A stretch of DNA of 32,046 nucleotides from NCBI GenBank assembly GCA_945900945.1, contig CAMDKL010000063.1:1-32046 (forward strand), given 5' to 3'. Numbering within the stretch: position 1 is the first letter of the stretch; each line of letters opens with the position of its first letter. The position numbers and the translations under genes are program-made. Below the pieces are notes generated by a model. It had not been told where the DNA came from. It saw nothing but the letters and a program-made list of their open reading frames with translations, and made no database searches. This document shows positions 16,708 through 24,686 of this stretch, piece after piece. Source of the DNA: Pirellula staleyi DSM 6068 (lineage in GTDB: Bacteria > Planctomycetota > Planctomycetia > Pirellulales > Pirellulaceae).

Positions 16708-17844
16708 ATGATGACTAGATCCAAACGCGTTTGCACGCGACTACTTGTCGTCGACGATGATCCAGGCATGCACACGCTCGTACATGATTTGGTCGATAAT
16801 GATTCGACCAGTATCATCTCGGCATTGACGCTGTCGGAAGGCTTGCGGATTGCCTCCCTGCAACGTATCGAAGTTGTTTTGTTGGACCACTTGCTGCCAG
16901 ACGGAGAAGGCATCGACCGCATCGCGGATTTTATTGGACAGGATCGATTGCGTCCTATCGTCTATGTCACGGCTCAAGCGGACTCCAAGACGGCAATTGA
17001 AGCGATCAAGCGTGGTGCGTTTGAATTCCTTTCGAAACCGATCGATTTTGAGCTGCTTCGTCAACGCATTGCCGAAGCCATCGAATACCGACGCTTGACC
17101 CGATTGCCCGTCTTGATGGATAGCGCAACGAGCAAGGAAATCGAAGGCGATATTCTGGTTGGACGATGCCGCAGCATGCAAGCTGTATACAAGAGTATCG
17201 GTCGCCTTTCAACTCTTCGGACTCCCATCCTGATTGAAGGAGAGGTTGGAACTGGCAAGGAGATGATCGCGAGAGCAATCCATCAAAACGGATCCGGTGC
17301 TTCGGGTCCGTTCCGTAAGATTTCTAGCAAAGAATTTGGGGACGCCGAATTACAAGTCGAATTGTTTGGTGGAAGCAACGCTAATACTTCGGCTATACGG
17401 AACTGTAATGGCGGGACATTGATGGTTGACGATATCGACAATTGGTCTGTGGCCACTCAATCCCGTTTGCTGCGCTATCTTCAAAGCCATTCGATCGATG
17501 GGGTTTCGGCAGATACGAGAATTATCCTGGCAACATCGTTCAAAGTTCGCGACCTGCTTCAGTCTGGAAAACTACGAAATGACCTTTTTTACTTTCTGAG
17601 TCCCTATGTGATCCGAGTTCCTGCACTAAGAGAACGCCAAGAGGATTTGGAATTGTTGGTCTCGCACTTCATGCAGCGAATTGCTCATGTGTCGTCGACG
17701 CAAAAGGAGCAAGGACCTCCGAGGGTTAGCAACCCGTTTCGATTCATTGAGACGAAAACTGTCGCGGAACGTGACCGAAGGGCTACCCAGCCTTATTTTT
17801 TCGATCAGGGAAATGCTTGCGAATCGCGACTATTCGGGGATTGA
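16708..17844 (+). CDS. NtrC-like response regulator: REC plus AAA+ domain lacking GAFTGA
   Basis: 378 residues. ATG 16708 or 16711; gagagg lies just upstream and suits 16711 better. Receiver domain (about 10-125): D16, D17, phospho-acceptor D60 (VVLLDHLLPDG), T88 and K110. AAA+ domain (about 150-325): Walker A GEVGTGKE (178-185), modified Walker B TLMVDDID (237-244, usual LDEI), and RNDLFYFLSPYVIRVPALRER with the arginine-finger region (290-310). After ELFGG (218-222) the GAFTGA loop that contacts sigma-54 is missing, so it should not activate sigma-54 promoters. There is no C-terminal helix-turn-helix. The last ~45 residues look out of frame; an Hpt domain follows in the +1 frame. Divergent from the nitrate operon, so it may control it. 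Confidence 0.75.
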   Translation: MMTRSKRVCTRLLVVDDDPGMHTLVHDLVDNDSTSIISALTLSEGLRIASLQRIEVVLLDHLLPDGEGIDRIADFIGQDRLRPIVYVTAQADSKTAIEAIKRGAFEFLSKPIDFELLRQRIAEAIEYRRLTRLPVLMDSATSKEIEGDILVGRCRSMQAVYKSIGRLSTLRTPILIEGEVGTGKEMIARAIHQNGSGASGPFRKISSKEFGDAELQVELFGGSNANTSAIRNCNGGTLMVDDIDNWSVATQSRLLRYLQSHSIDGVSADTRIILATSFKVRDLLQSGKLRNDLFYFLSPYVIRVPALRERQEDLELLVSHFMQRIAHVSSTQKEQGPPRVSNPFRFIETKTVAERDRRATQPYFFDQGNACESRLFGD

Positions 17845-18001
17845 ATTCGTCGCCCATCGACTTATGGGAGGTGCAGGAAACACTGGCATGGTCGAAATTG
17901 CTCAGCTTGCTAGGGAGCTTCACAAAGCAGGTTTCGAAGAAAACCAAAAATGCGTTGAAGACATTCTTTCTAAACTCGTTCGAAACTTGCCGCTAGGTTG
18001 A
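17687..18001 (+). pseudogene. Hpt (histidine phosphotransfer) domain, displaced from the upstream regulator by a frameshift
   Basis: This frame (+1 relative to the regulator) encodes about 100 residues. The last 75 look like an Hpt domain: a helix IREMLANRDYSGIEF, then VAHRLMGGAGNTGM, which matches the AHxLKGxAGxxG phospho-histidine motif, and further helices to the stop at 18001. No good ribosome-binding site precedes the in-frame ATG at 17687. One base removed from the AAAA run at 17702-17705 would join the AAA+ domain to this domain in a single protein of about 430 residues. It could be a sequencing error, a real frameshift mutation, or a separate overlapping gene. The Hpt identification is good; the gene status is open. 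Confidence 0.6.
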
Positions 18002-18357
18002 AGTGTCCCTAGCGCTTCTTCAAGTCTTAAATTTGGGGATGGCCACAGTGTAGAACGGCACTCCGTGCCGTTTTTCTCGGCACGGAGTGCCGAGCTACTC
18101 TTTGTTGCAACCCCGCCTTTTTGAGTTGAAGACGCCCTAAAGTGGATTATTTATAACCCGATGCGTAAGCGAGGATCTTCCGCATGGGATTCTAGGCGGC
18201 GACCGACGAACACACTCATCGCCAACCTGGTTTTGATTGTAAATGCTATTCTGAAAGAGGCCCTGTATCTTCGAGCGTCTAAAACGTAGAATAGTGTGGT
18301 CCCGATCTCAAAAGCCGCTACTGACCCACCACATCACCGCCACACTTAGGAAAAAAC
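18002..18357. other. Intergenic stretch with two repeat elements
   Basis: No gene is visible. It contains a 15-bp perfect hairpin (18057-18093) and a single motif taacccgatgcgtaagcgagg, 18154-18174 (one half of a repeat I associate with planctomycetes), and should carry the promoter of the PQQ-like gene. A TATTCT box preceded by TG (18245-18252) is a weak extended -10 candidate without a clear -35. Confidence 0.4.
18057..18093. terminator. 15-bp perfect hairpin after the regulator/Hpt gene
   Basis: cggcactccgtgccg (18057-18071) and cggcacggagtgccg (18079-18093) are perfect reverse complements around a T-rich 7-base loop, 56 bp after the Hpt stop. There is no T-run behind the stem, so it is a repeat of REP type or a weak terminator rather than a textbook one. 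Each arm is itself nearly palindromic (ggcac...gtgcc). Confidence 0.7.
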
Positions 18358-19644
18358 ATGGTTCGCCCCCGTCAAATACGAAAATTCTCCCTCTGCGTTG
18401 GACTTGGACTCACGCTCTCGAGCGCTTCCCTCCTGTTTGGAGAGGACTGGCCAACGTTTCGGGGTCCGAACCGAACTGCTGTTGTCGACGATTCGAAGTT
18501 GCTGAAATCCTGGCCGGAGGAAGGTCCCAAGCTTCTGTGGGAGGGATCAGGCGCGGGGCGAGGTTATTCAAGTCTCGCCATCGTCGGTAACATGATGTAT
18601 ACGTTGGGTGACGGTCTATCGACTCAAAAGGACGCCGACGAGTATTTGAGTTGCTTTGACAAAGCGACTGGCAAACAGCTGTGGGCGACAAAAACAGGTT
18701 CTCCATGGACAAGTGGTAAACCTGATTGGCAAAACTCGCGAAGCACTCCTACGGTAGACGACGGTCGAGTCTACGTGGTGACTCCTGAAGGTCAACTGGT
18801 ATGTTGCAGCGCTACCGATGGAAAAGTCAATTGGCGAAAGGACTTTAAGAAGGACTTCGACGGAAAGAAAGCGGATGGCTGGGGCTACAGCGAATCGGTT
18901 CTTGTCGATGGCAACAAAGTCATTTGCACACCAGGCGGAGCCACTTCGACAGTCGTCGCATTGGATAAGCAATCCGGTGAAACACTTTGGACCTGCAAGA
19001 ACCCGGATGATCGTGGCGCTGGCCATGCGTCCGTTGTGATCACCAAGTTAGGAAACATGAAAGTCTACGTGCAATCGACCGGTAGTGGATTGATGGGTTT
19101 CTCCGAAAGCGGGAGCTTGCTTTGGACCTACCCTGTCGACAAGACTACGGCGATTATTCCGACACCGGTTATTCGCGATGATCTCGTATTCTTTGTCGCG
19201 GGTTACAACCGTGGAGGAGCCTTGGTCAAACAAGTGTCTTCGGCAAACGGAAGCGTTGCGATCAAAGAGGTTTACGGTTTGAATAATAAGTTATCGAACA
19301 AGCATGGTGGGGTGGTCTTGGTCGGAGAACATTTGTATGGCGATTCCGATTCCTCTGGCATTCCATACTGTGCTGACTTCATGACTGGCACTGAGAAATG
19401 GAAGACTCGAGGGTCCGGTAAAGGATCGGCGGTAGTTATTGCTGGTGGCGATCGACTCTACATTCGCTTCGACAACGGTATTATGGCTTTAGCAGAGGCC
19501 AGTCCAGCGGAATACAAAGAATTAGGTTCGTTTAAAATCCCTGGCAGTGGAGAACGTCCAAGCTGGTCCCATCCGGTTATCCTCGACGGTAAATTGTACC
19601 TCCGAGAACAAGACAATATCCTTTGCTACGACATCCGAGGCTAG
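18358..19644 (+). CDS. Secreted PQQ-like beta-propeller repeat protein
   Basis: 428 residues. An N-terminal signal peptide (about 1-28) is followed by DWPTFRGPNRTAV, the usual opening of planctomycete outer-compartment PQQ-like propellers. Repeated blades carry the motif with G-x-x-L-W: KLLWEGSGAG, GKQLWATK, GKVNWRKD, GETLWTCK, GSLLWTYP and GTEKWKTR. The fold is confident, but the PQQ- and metal-binding residues of dehydrogenases are not evident, so it is likely a structural or binding propeller rather than an alcohol dehydrogenase. ATG 18358 has aggaaaaaa upstream. The next gene starts 43 bp after its stop, so the two may be co-transcribed. Confidence 0.85.
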   Translation: MVRPRQIRKFSLCVGLGLTLSSASLLFGEDWPTFRGPNRTAVVDDSKLLKSWPEEGPKLLWEGSGAGRGYSSLAIVGNMMYTLGDGLSTQKDADEYLSCFDKATGKQLWATKTGSPWTSGKPDWQNSRSTPTVDDGRVYVVTPEGQLVCCSATDGKVNWRKDFKKDFDGKKADGWGYSESVLVDGNKVICTPGGATSTVVALDKQSGETLWTCKNPDDRGAGHASVVITKLGNMKVYVQSTGSGLMGFSESGSLLWTYPVDKTTAIIPTPVIRDDLVFFVAGYNRGGALVKQVSSANGSVAIKEVYGLNNKLSNKHGGVVLVGEHLYGDSDSSGIPYCADFMTGTEKWKTRGSGKGSAVVIAGGDRLYIRFDNGIMALAEASPAEYKELGSFKIPGSGERPSWSHPVILDGKLYLREQDNILCYDIRG

Positions 19645-19687
19645 CAGCCTGTTCACCCTAAATCACATACAAAACGGATTCACTCCC

Positions 19688-20422
19688 ATGAAGTTTTCTA
19701 TTGCGGTCCTTGTTCCTGTTGGCTCTCTGTTCGTTTTTTCCGTCGGTTGCATGGACCAGAGCGTGGATGTTGTGGATCTGAATAAGGTAGTCGACGCACT
19801 GGTTGCGGTACTGGATGAAAGTGCAGTGACCAAAAATGCCGCGACCAACGAGGGCGGTGAAGCTATCATTTCCGCGACCGATGGAAATGCAGAAGTGAGC
19901 AGTACTGCGGAGATCCAAGCGATCGAGCCTGAGAAACAAGACCCCACCAAAGAGTCCGACTTCCTTAAAAAGTATGCCGCAAAACTAAACGAATTGAAGG
20001 CCATGAATGCCACGGTTGGTGTCAGTATGTCTGCTGGCGGCGAAATCGTCGGATTCAAGGATGCGAACCAAAACATGGTTCAAGACCTAGGAGAGTCCAA
20101 GGAGTTTACCGTAACTATGGACGTTTCCAATAATCGTCTGGTGGCCTCCGACAATAACAATAACCATCGGCCACACGGCTACGGGTTCAGTCCAAGCGGA
20201 ATGATGATGGGTTACATGTTGGGCTCGATGATGGGCCGCCAAAATAGCTATTACTCCGGGGCAATGTCAGCTAACAAACCGGGATTTTCCAATACGCCAA
20301 TGAGCCCAGCCAATTATCACAAGACTGCTGTCGGCTCGGCCAGGAGTAGTCGTATGTCGAGCAGTTCAACTTCGGCAGCCCGAGCTCGAACCGGCTCCAA
20401 AGGCTTTAGTTTTGGGAAGTAG
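19688..20422 (+). CDS. Predicted lipoprotein of unknown function
   Basis: 244 residues from ATG 19688; the frame extends upstream inside the previous gene, but this ATG begins a clean signal peptide ending at C21 (SVGC), a weak lipobox. The central part has EIVGFKDANQNMVQDLGE (an Asp/Asn-rich segment like a calcium loop) followed by FTVTMDVSNNRLVASD. The C-terminal third is rich in Gly, Met, Ser and Asn (GMMMGYMLGSMMGRQNSY) and ends ARTGSKGFSFGK. I recall similar proteins encoded beside membrane spermidine-synthase-like genes in other bacteria, but I cannot check this. It overlaps the next gene by 11 bases, so the two are probably translated together. Confidence 0.7.
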   Translation: MKFSIAVLVPVGSLFVFSVGCMDQSVDVVDLNKVVDALVAVLDESAVTKNAATNEGGEAIISATDGNAEVSSTAEIQAIEPEKQDPTKESDFLKKYAAKLNELKAMNATVGVSMSAGGEIVGFKDANQNMVQDLGESKEFTVTMDVSNNRLVASDNNNNHRPHGYGFSPSGMMMGYMLGSMMGRQNSYYSGAMSANKPGFSNTPMSPANYHKTAVGSARSSRMSSSSTSAARARTGSKGFSFGK

Positions 20423-21998
20423 TCCTCGATCTGATGTCGATACAGAGATCCGAGTCGATTTATCACCGCAGCAAACTGCATGGCTGCTGCTATCCGTTTT
20501 GATCGTCGCTCTTTGCGGGATCGCGTATGAACTGATCATCGCGGCCGTATCCAGCTATCTACTTGGCAATAGCGTTGCGCAGTTTTCGATCACCATCGGT
20601 CTCTTTATGTTTGCCATGGGGATCGGTTCCTATTTAACCAAGTTCGTTCATGATCAGCTTGTCGAGCGATTCATTCAGATTGAAATCGCAGTCGCGTTGG
20701 TCGGGGGGCTGTCGGCTGCCCTTTTGTTTGTTGTGTTTCCTTACTACGCTTTGTATAAACCGGTCATGTACGGACTCATCTTGCTCATCGGCACTTTGGT
20801 GGGACTTGAGATCCCGATACTGACACGCATCCTGTCGCGCTCAGCAAGTTTCTCCGAATCGTTAGCGCATGTTCTCAGCCTGGACTACATTGGTGCCTTG
20901 ATTGGATCGGTAAGTTTCCCGCTTCTGCTGCTACCTAGTCTTGGGCTATTTCGTTCGTCGTTTGCGATCGGACTGCTCAATATTTCTGTTGCTGCGATTG
21001 CCTTGACATTATTTAAAACGTCGCATCCGAAAGTGCGAGCGTATTGGAAATTCGCTTTTCTCGTTATTGGGATTCTACTTGCAGGGCTATTTGCATCCGG
21101 GGTGATCACGCAATTTGCTGAGGGGCAGCTTTTTGCCGATGAAATGATCTACTCGGAGCAAACACCTTATCAACGAATCGTTCTTACGAGTCACCCCCGC
21201 AATGGCGAGGTCCGGCTGTATCTCGACGGGCATCTGCAGTTCGCAGCGTTGGACGAGCACCGCTACCACGAGTCTCTCGTCCACCCTGTCATGAGTTTAG
21301 GTAAACCGCCAAGAAAAGTGCTCGTATTGGGAGGTGGCGATGGACTTGCAATCCGAGAGGTTTTGAAATTTCCGACCGTCGAGGCTATTGAGCTTGTCGA
21401 TATCGATCCAAGCATGACCGAACTGAGCAAACGATTTGCCGTCATTCGCAAGCTCAACCATGACAGTCTGCTCGACCCACGGGTCCAAATCATTCATGCC
21501 GACGCTTTTAACTATGTTCAGCAGGCGTTCGCACGACTGAAAGAGAGTAACGCATGGTACGACCGCATCATCATTGATTTGCCCGATCCCCATAGCGAAG
21601 TGCTCAATAAACTCTATTGCAAAGAGTTTTATAAACTGATCCACCGAATCCTGAGTGCGGATGGTGCGATAGTAACACAGAGCAGTTCCCCTATCATCAC
21701 ACGCGAGGCATTTTGGTGTATCGAAGCCACGATTACAGCGGCAGACTTCCGTGTGGTTCCGTATCGCACCCACCTCAATTCCTTTGGCGAATGGGGGTTC
21801 CAAATAGCGGTCAAGGCAACCAATCCAATCGAACTTCACATGATCCAGTTGGCAGAGCTGCCGCGAAAGTACTTGTCGAACGAGATCTTTGAAGGTTCAC
21901 AAATTTTCGCGCTCGACAACGGAAAAGTACCGTCGCCCATCAATTCCCTTTTCGAACCTAAATTGTACATGCTTTACGAATCTGGGTTGGCAAAATGA
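20412..21998 (+). CDS. Membrane-anchored spermidine-synthase-like protein
   Basis: 528 residues from TTG 20412; no ATG or GTG is available before the first membrane helix, and the start overlaps the lipoprotein gene. The N-terminal half (about 20-235) has roughly seven hydrophobic helices. The C-terminal half (about 245-460) is an aminopropyltransferase-type Rossmann domain: LDGHLQFAALDEHRYHESLVHP (with D272, D281, H286), the SAM-type loop VLGGGDGLA (305-313), acidic D330/D332, HADAF (362-366) and DLPDP (389-393). Soluble homologues transfer aminopropyl groups from decarboxylated SAM to putrescine. Whether this membrane form makes polyamines or modifies something else is unknown. Its stop overlaps the uvrA start (ATGA). 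Confidence 0.85.
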   Translation: MGSSPRSDVDTEIRVDLSPQQTAWLLLSVLIVALCGIAYELIIAAVSSYLLGNSVAQFSITIGLFMFAMGIGSYLTKFVHDQLVERFIQIEIAVALVGGLSAALLFVVFPYYALYKPVMYGLILLIGTLVGLEIPILTRILSRSASFSESLAHVLSLDYIGALIGSVSFPLLLLPSLGLFRSSFAIGLLNISVAAIALTLFKTSHPKVRAYWKFAFLVIGILLAGLFASGVITQFAEGQLFADEMIYSEQTPYQRIVLTSHPRNGEVRLYLDGHLQFAALDEHRYHESLVHPVMSLGKPPRKVLVLGGGDGLAIREVLKFPTVEAIELVDIDPSMTELSKRFAVIRKLNHDSLLDPRVQIIHADAFNYVQQAFARLKESNAWYDRIIIDLPDPHSEVLNKLYCKEFYKLIHRILSADGAIVTQSSSPIITREAFWCIEATITAADFRVVPYRTHLNSFGEWGFQIAVKATNPIELHMIQLAELPRKYLSNEIFEGSQIFALDNGKVPSPINSLFEPKLYMLYESGLAK

Positions 21999-24535
21999 AA
22001 AAGGGGAGATCCGCACCGGTCGTGACGGAGATTGCTCCCATCGAAACTCACGCTGTTCGCAGCATCGAAATCCGCGGTGCTCGAACACACAATCTCAAGA
22101 ATGTCGACTTGGATGTACCGAGGGGCAAGTTGACCGTCATAACAGGCGTTAGCGGAAGTGGCAAAAGTTCTCTTGCCTTTGATACGCTTTTCGCGGAGGG
22201 ACAGCGACAATACATAGAGAGTTTGTCGAGTTTCGCTAGGCAGTTCCTCGATCAAATGGAGCGGCCTGACGTCGATTTCATTCGCGGTTTACAGCCGGCG
22301 CTCTGTATTGATCAGCAGCAAGGGGTTTTGAGCCCGCGCAGCACAGTTGGTACCGTCACAGAAATCTATGACTACCTACGATTGCTGATGGCACGCATTG
22401 CAACGCCAGCTTGCCATCTATGCGGACAACCCATCGATCGCCAGCCTCCGAGCCAAATCATCGATACCATTTGCGAACTTGCTAATGGAGTCAAGTTGAC
22501 TCTGCTGGCACCGATAGTGATCGGAAGAAAGGGTGGACACGCGGATGCGTTCGAACGCATTTCCAAAGCGGGGCTGCTTCGCGTGCGAGTCGATGGTGAG
22601 CTCTACGAAATTGAATCGCTGCCAACGCTTGCGATCCGAAAGGAGCATACGATCTCGGCCATTGTGGATCGCGTTGTTATTCGCGAAGACAGTCGTGAGC
22701 GAATTGAACAGGCGGTGGCTGTGGCGCTGCGACTCAGTAACGGTTTGGTTGAGAGTTCGGCTTGCGCTGCGGATGAGACGGCGCCGAGTGAACGCACATT
22801 TTCCACCCGATTTGCATGCATCGCATGTGGCGTGAGCCTTTTAGAAATGGAGCCTCGCACTTTTAGCTTCAACAGTCCGTATGGAGCGTGCCCTGCATGC
22901 GAGGGTTTTGGGGTTGTCGATGGCCTGCCGGAAAAAAAATGCGCTGCATGTGACGGACAGCGATTGCGTAAGGAGTCGTTAGCAATTCGACTCGATGGTT
23001 TTTCGATTGCGCAGATCACCAAGATGCCGTTGGACAAAGCTATTCGTTGGTTTGAAGATTTGAGACTAACCGATCGGCAAGCAAAGATCGGGCAGCTGAT
23101 CGTTCGCGAGATTTCGCAGCGACTCACTTTTCTGCGAGAAGTGGGGCTACACTATCTGACTTTAGATCGACCTGCAGAAACACTGAGCGGAGGCGAGTTG
23201 CAACGTGTTCGACTGGCCACGAGCATAGGAACGGGACTCATCGGCGTCTGTTACGTGCTCGATGAGCCATCGGTGGGTTTGCACCCACGGGACACAGAGC
23301 GGTTGATCGTGTCTCTTCGTGCGTTGCAACAACGGGGCAACACTGTCGTGGTAGTGGAACATGATGAGGAAGTGATGCGAGCTGCCGATTTGCTCGTAGA
23401 CATTGGACCTGGAGCAGGCAGGTTGGGTGGTGAAGTTGTCGCGTCCGGCGCGCCTGAACATTTCCTAAGCGATTCCGATTCGCTGACTGCACGCTATCTG
23501 CAACGCACCGTCCCTATGCCTGTTAGTCAAAAACGAACGGTTGGCGCAATTCATCCGTCGTTGATTCTATCCGGTATCACGATAAATAATTTGGATAACG
23601 TCCGAGTGGAGTTTCCTTTGAGGCGATTCGTCGGAATCGTTGGAGTGAGCGGGAGTGGCAAGAGCACACTCGTACATGATAGTTTGGCAGTCGCGGTTCG
23701 GAAATCTCTTAGCGGCGAGGCATTGCCATCGCATATCCGGAAGGTCGATGGATGTGATGGAATTGACAAGTTGATCGAAATTGACCAATCCCCAATCGGT
23801 CGTTCACCTCGCAGCATTCCAGCAACGTACTGTGGATTTTGGGACGAGATACGAGCGGTCTTTTCAAAAACCAAGGATGCCAAACAACGAGGCTTTAGCG
23901 CGGCGAGATTTAGTTTCAATGCCGGTGCGGGCCGATGTGAGGCATGTGGTGGACAAGGGCGACAAAAACTTGAAATGAGCTTTTTAGCCGATGTCTTTGT
24001 TCCATGCCCTCAATGCTGCGGTCGAAGATTCAATCGGTCAACGCTCGCCGTGCAGTTCAAAGGAAAGTCGATTGCGGACTGTTTGGACATGAGTATTTTG
24101 GAAGCGGCCGAGTTCTTTGACGCGATCCCGAAATTGAGAGTTCCTTTGCAATGTCTTGTGCAGGTCGGCCTGGGCTATATTGCCTTGGGGCAGCCTTCGA
24201 ATACCTTTAGCGGCGGTGAAGCACAACGGATTAAGTTGGCTGGAGAGTTGGCCAAACCCGGTACAGGTAAAACGCTGTACTTGCTGGATGAGCCAACAAC
24301 CGGACTTCATATGGATGATGTAGTCCGCCTCATCGGTGTACTGCAAGACTTGGTCGAAAAAGGAAATACCGTTATCGTAGTAGAGCACCACATGGAATTG
24401 ATTCGATGCTGCGACTGGGTGATTGATGTTGGCCCTGGCGGTGGCGGTGACGGCGGTACGATTCTTGGCGTCGGGCCGCCGGAGGTCATTGCCAAAAACA
24501 GGAAGTCACCAACTGGCCTTGCTTTGGCAAAATAA
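21995..24535 (+). CDS. uvrA: Compact UvrA-family excinuclease ATPase
   Basis: 846 residues, about 100 shorter than typical UvrA (around 940). UvrA recognises bulky DNA lesions and loads UvrB. Seen: Walker A GVSGSGKS (51-58) and again at 550-557; signatures LSGGE (397-401) and FSGGE (738-742); Walker B VLDEPSVGLH and LLDEPTTGLH. Zinc pairs are C275/C278 with C299/C302, and C648/C651 with C671/C674. The UvrB-binding region (about 140-230, LLAPIVIGRKGG) is present. The missing part is between GACPACEGFG (297-306) and CAACDGQRLR (316-325), where standard UvrA has a long segment. It is translationally coupled to the membrane spermidine-synthase-like gene. It may be the main UvrA or a specialised paralogue. 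Confidence 0.92.
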   Translation: MKKGRSAPVVTEIAPIETHAVRSIEIRGARTHNLKNVDLDVPRGKLTVITGVSGSGKSSLAFDTLFAEGQRQYIESLSSFARQFLDQMERPDVDFIRGLQPALCIDQQQGVLSPRSTVGTVTEIYDYLRLLMARIATPACHLCGQPIDRQPPSQIIDTICELANGVKLTLLAPIVIGRKGGHADAFERISKAGLLRVRVDGELYEIESLPTLAIRKEHTISAIVDRVVIREDSRERIEQAVAVALRLSNGLVESSACAADETAPSERTFSTRFACIACGVSLLEMEPRTFSFNSPYGACPACEGFGVVDGLPEKKCAACDGQRLRKESLAIRLDGFSIAQITKMPLDKAIRWFEDLRLTDRQAKIGQLIVREISQRLTFLREVGLHYLTLDRPAETLSGGELQRVRLATSIGTGLIGVCYVLDEPSVGLHPRDTERLIVSLRALQQRGNTVVVVEHDEEVMRAADLLVDIGPGAGRLGGEVVASGAPEHFLSDSDSLTARYLQRTVPMPVSQKRTVGAIHPSLILSGITINNLDNVRVEFPLRRFVGIVGVSGSGKSTLVHDSLAVAVRKSLSGEALPSHIRKVDGCDGIDKLIEIDQSPIGRSPRSIPATYCGFWDEIRAVFSKTKDAKQRGFSAARFSFNAGAGRCEACGGQGRQKLEMSFLADVFVPCPQCCGRRFNRSTLAVQFKGKSIADCLDMSILEAAEFFDAIPKLRVPLQCLVQVGLGYIALGQPSNTFSGGEAQRIKLAGELAKPGTGKTLYLLDEPTTGLHMDDVVRLIGVLQDLVEKGNTVIVVEHHMELIRCCDWVIDVGPGGGGDGGTILGVGPPEVIAKNRKSPTGLALAK

Positions 24536-24588
24536 CCTGAACTTTTTTTGAACGTCCGCGATCGGCGCTAATCGCTCCGATCGGTTCA

Positions 24589-24662
24589 ACACGCTTTGCG
24601 ACTCGCTTAACCCACGAAGCGGCTGACACGCTTTGCGACTCGTTTAACCCGCGAAGCGGCTG
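24589..24662. repeat. Tandem pair of 37-bp hairpin repeats between convergent genes
   Basis: Two adjacent copies, 24589-24625 and 24626-24662, differ at two of 37 positions. Each can fold: in copy 2, cgctttgcg (24629-24637) pairs with cgcgaagcg (24650-24658) with one G-T. The pair fills most of the gap between uvrA and the convergent glycosyltransferase and may act as a bidirectional transcript end. A related 29-base copy is inside the nirA 3' end (6523-6551). Confidence 0.85.
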
Positions 24663-24686
24663 ACACACTCTTTACCAAACAAACTC

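Noticed and set aside
17690-17750. Programmed ribosomal frameshift at the AAAA run
   Set aside because: The shift needed is +1, and I see no rare-codon/stop arrangement or stimulatory hairpin at the site; mutation or sequencing error is simpler.
24589-24662. CRISPR-like array
   Set aside because: Only two directly adjacent copies with no spacers and no cas genes nearby; it is a tandem hairpin repeat.
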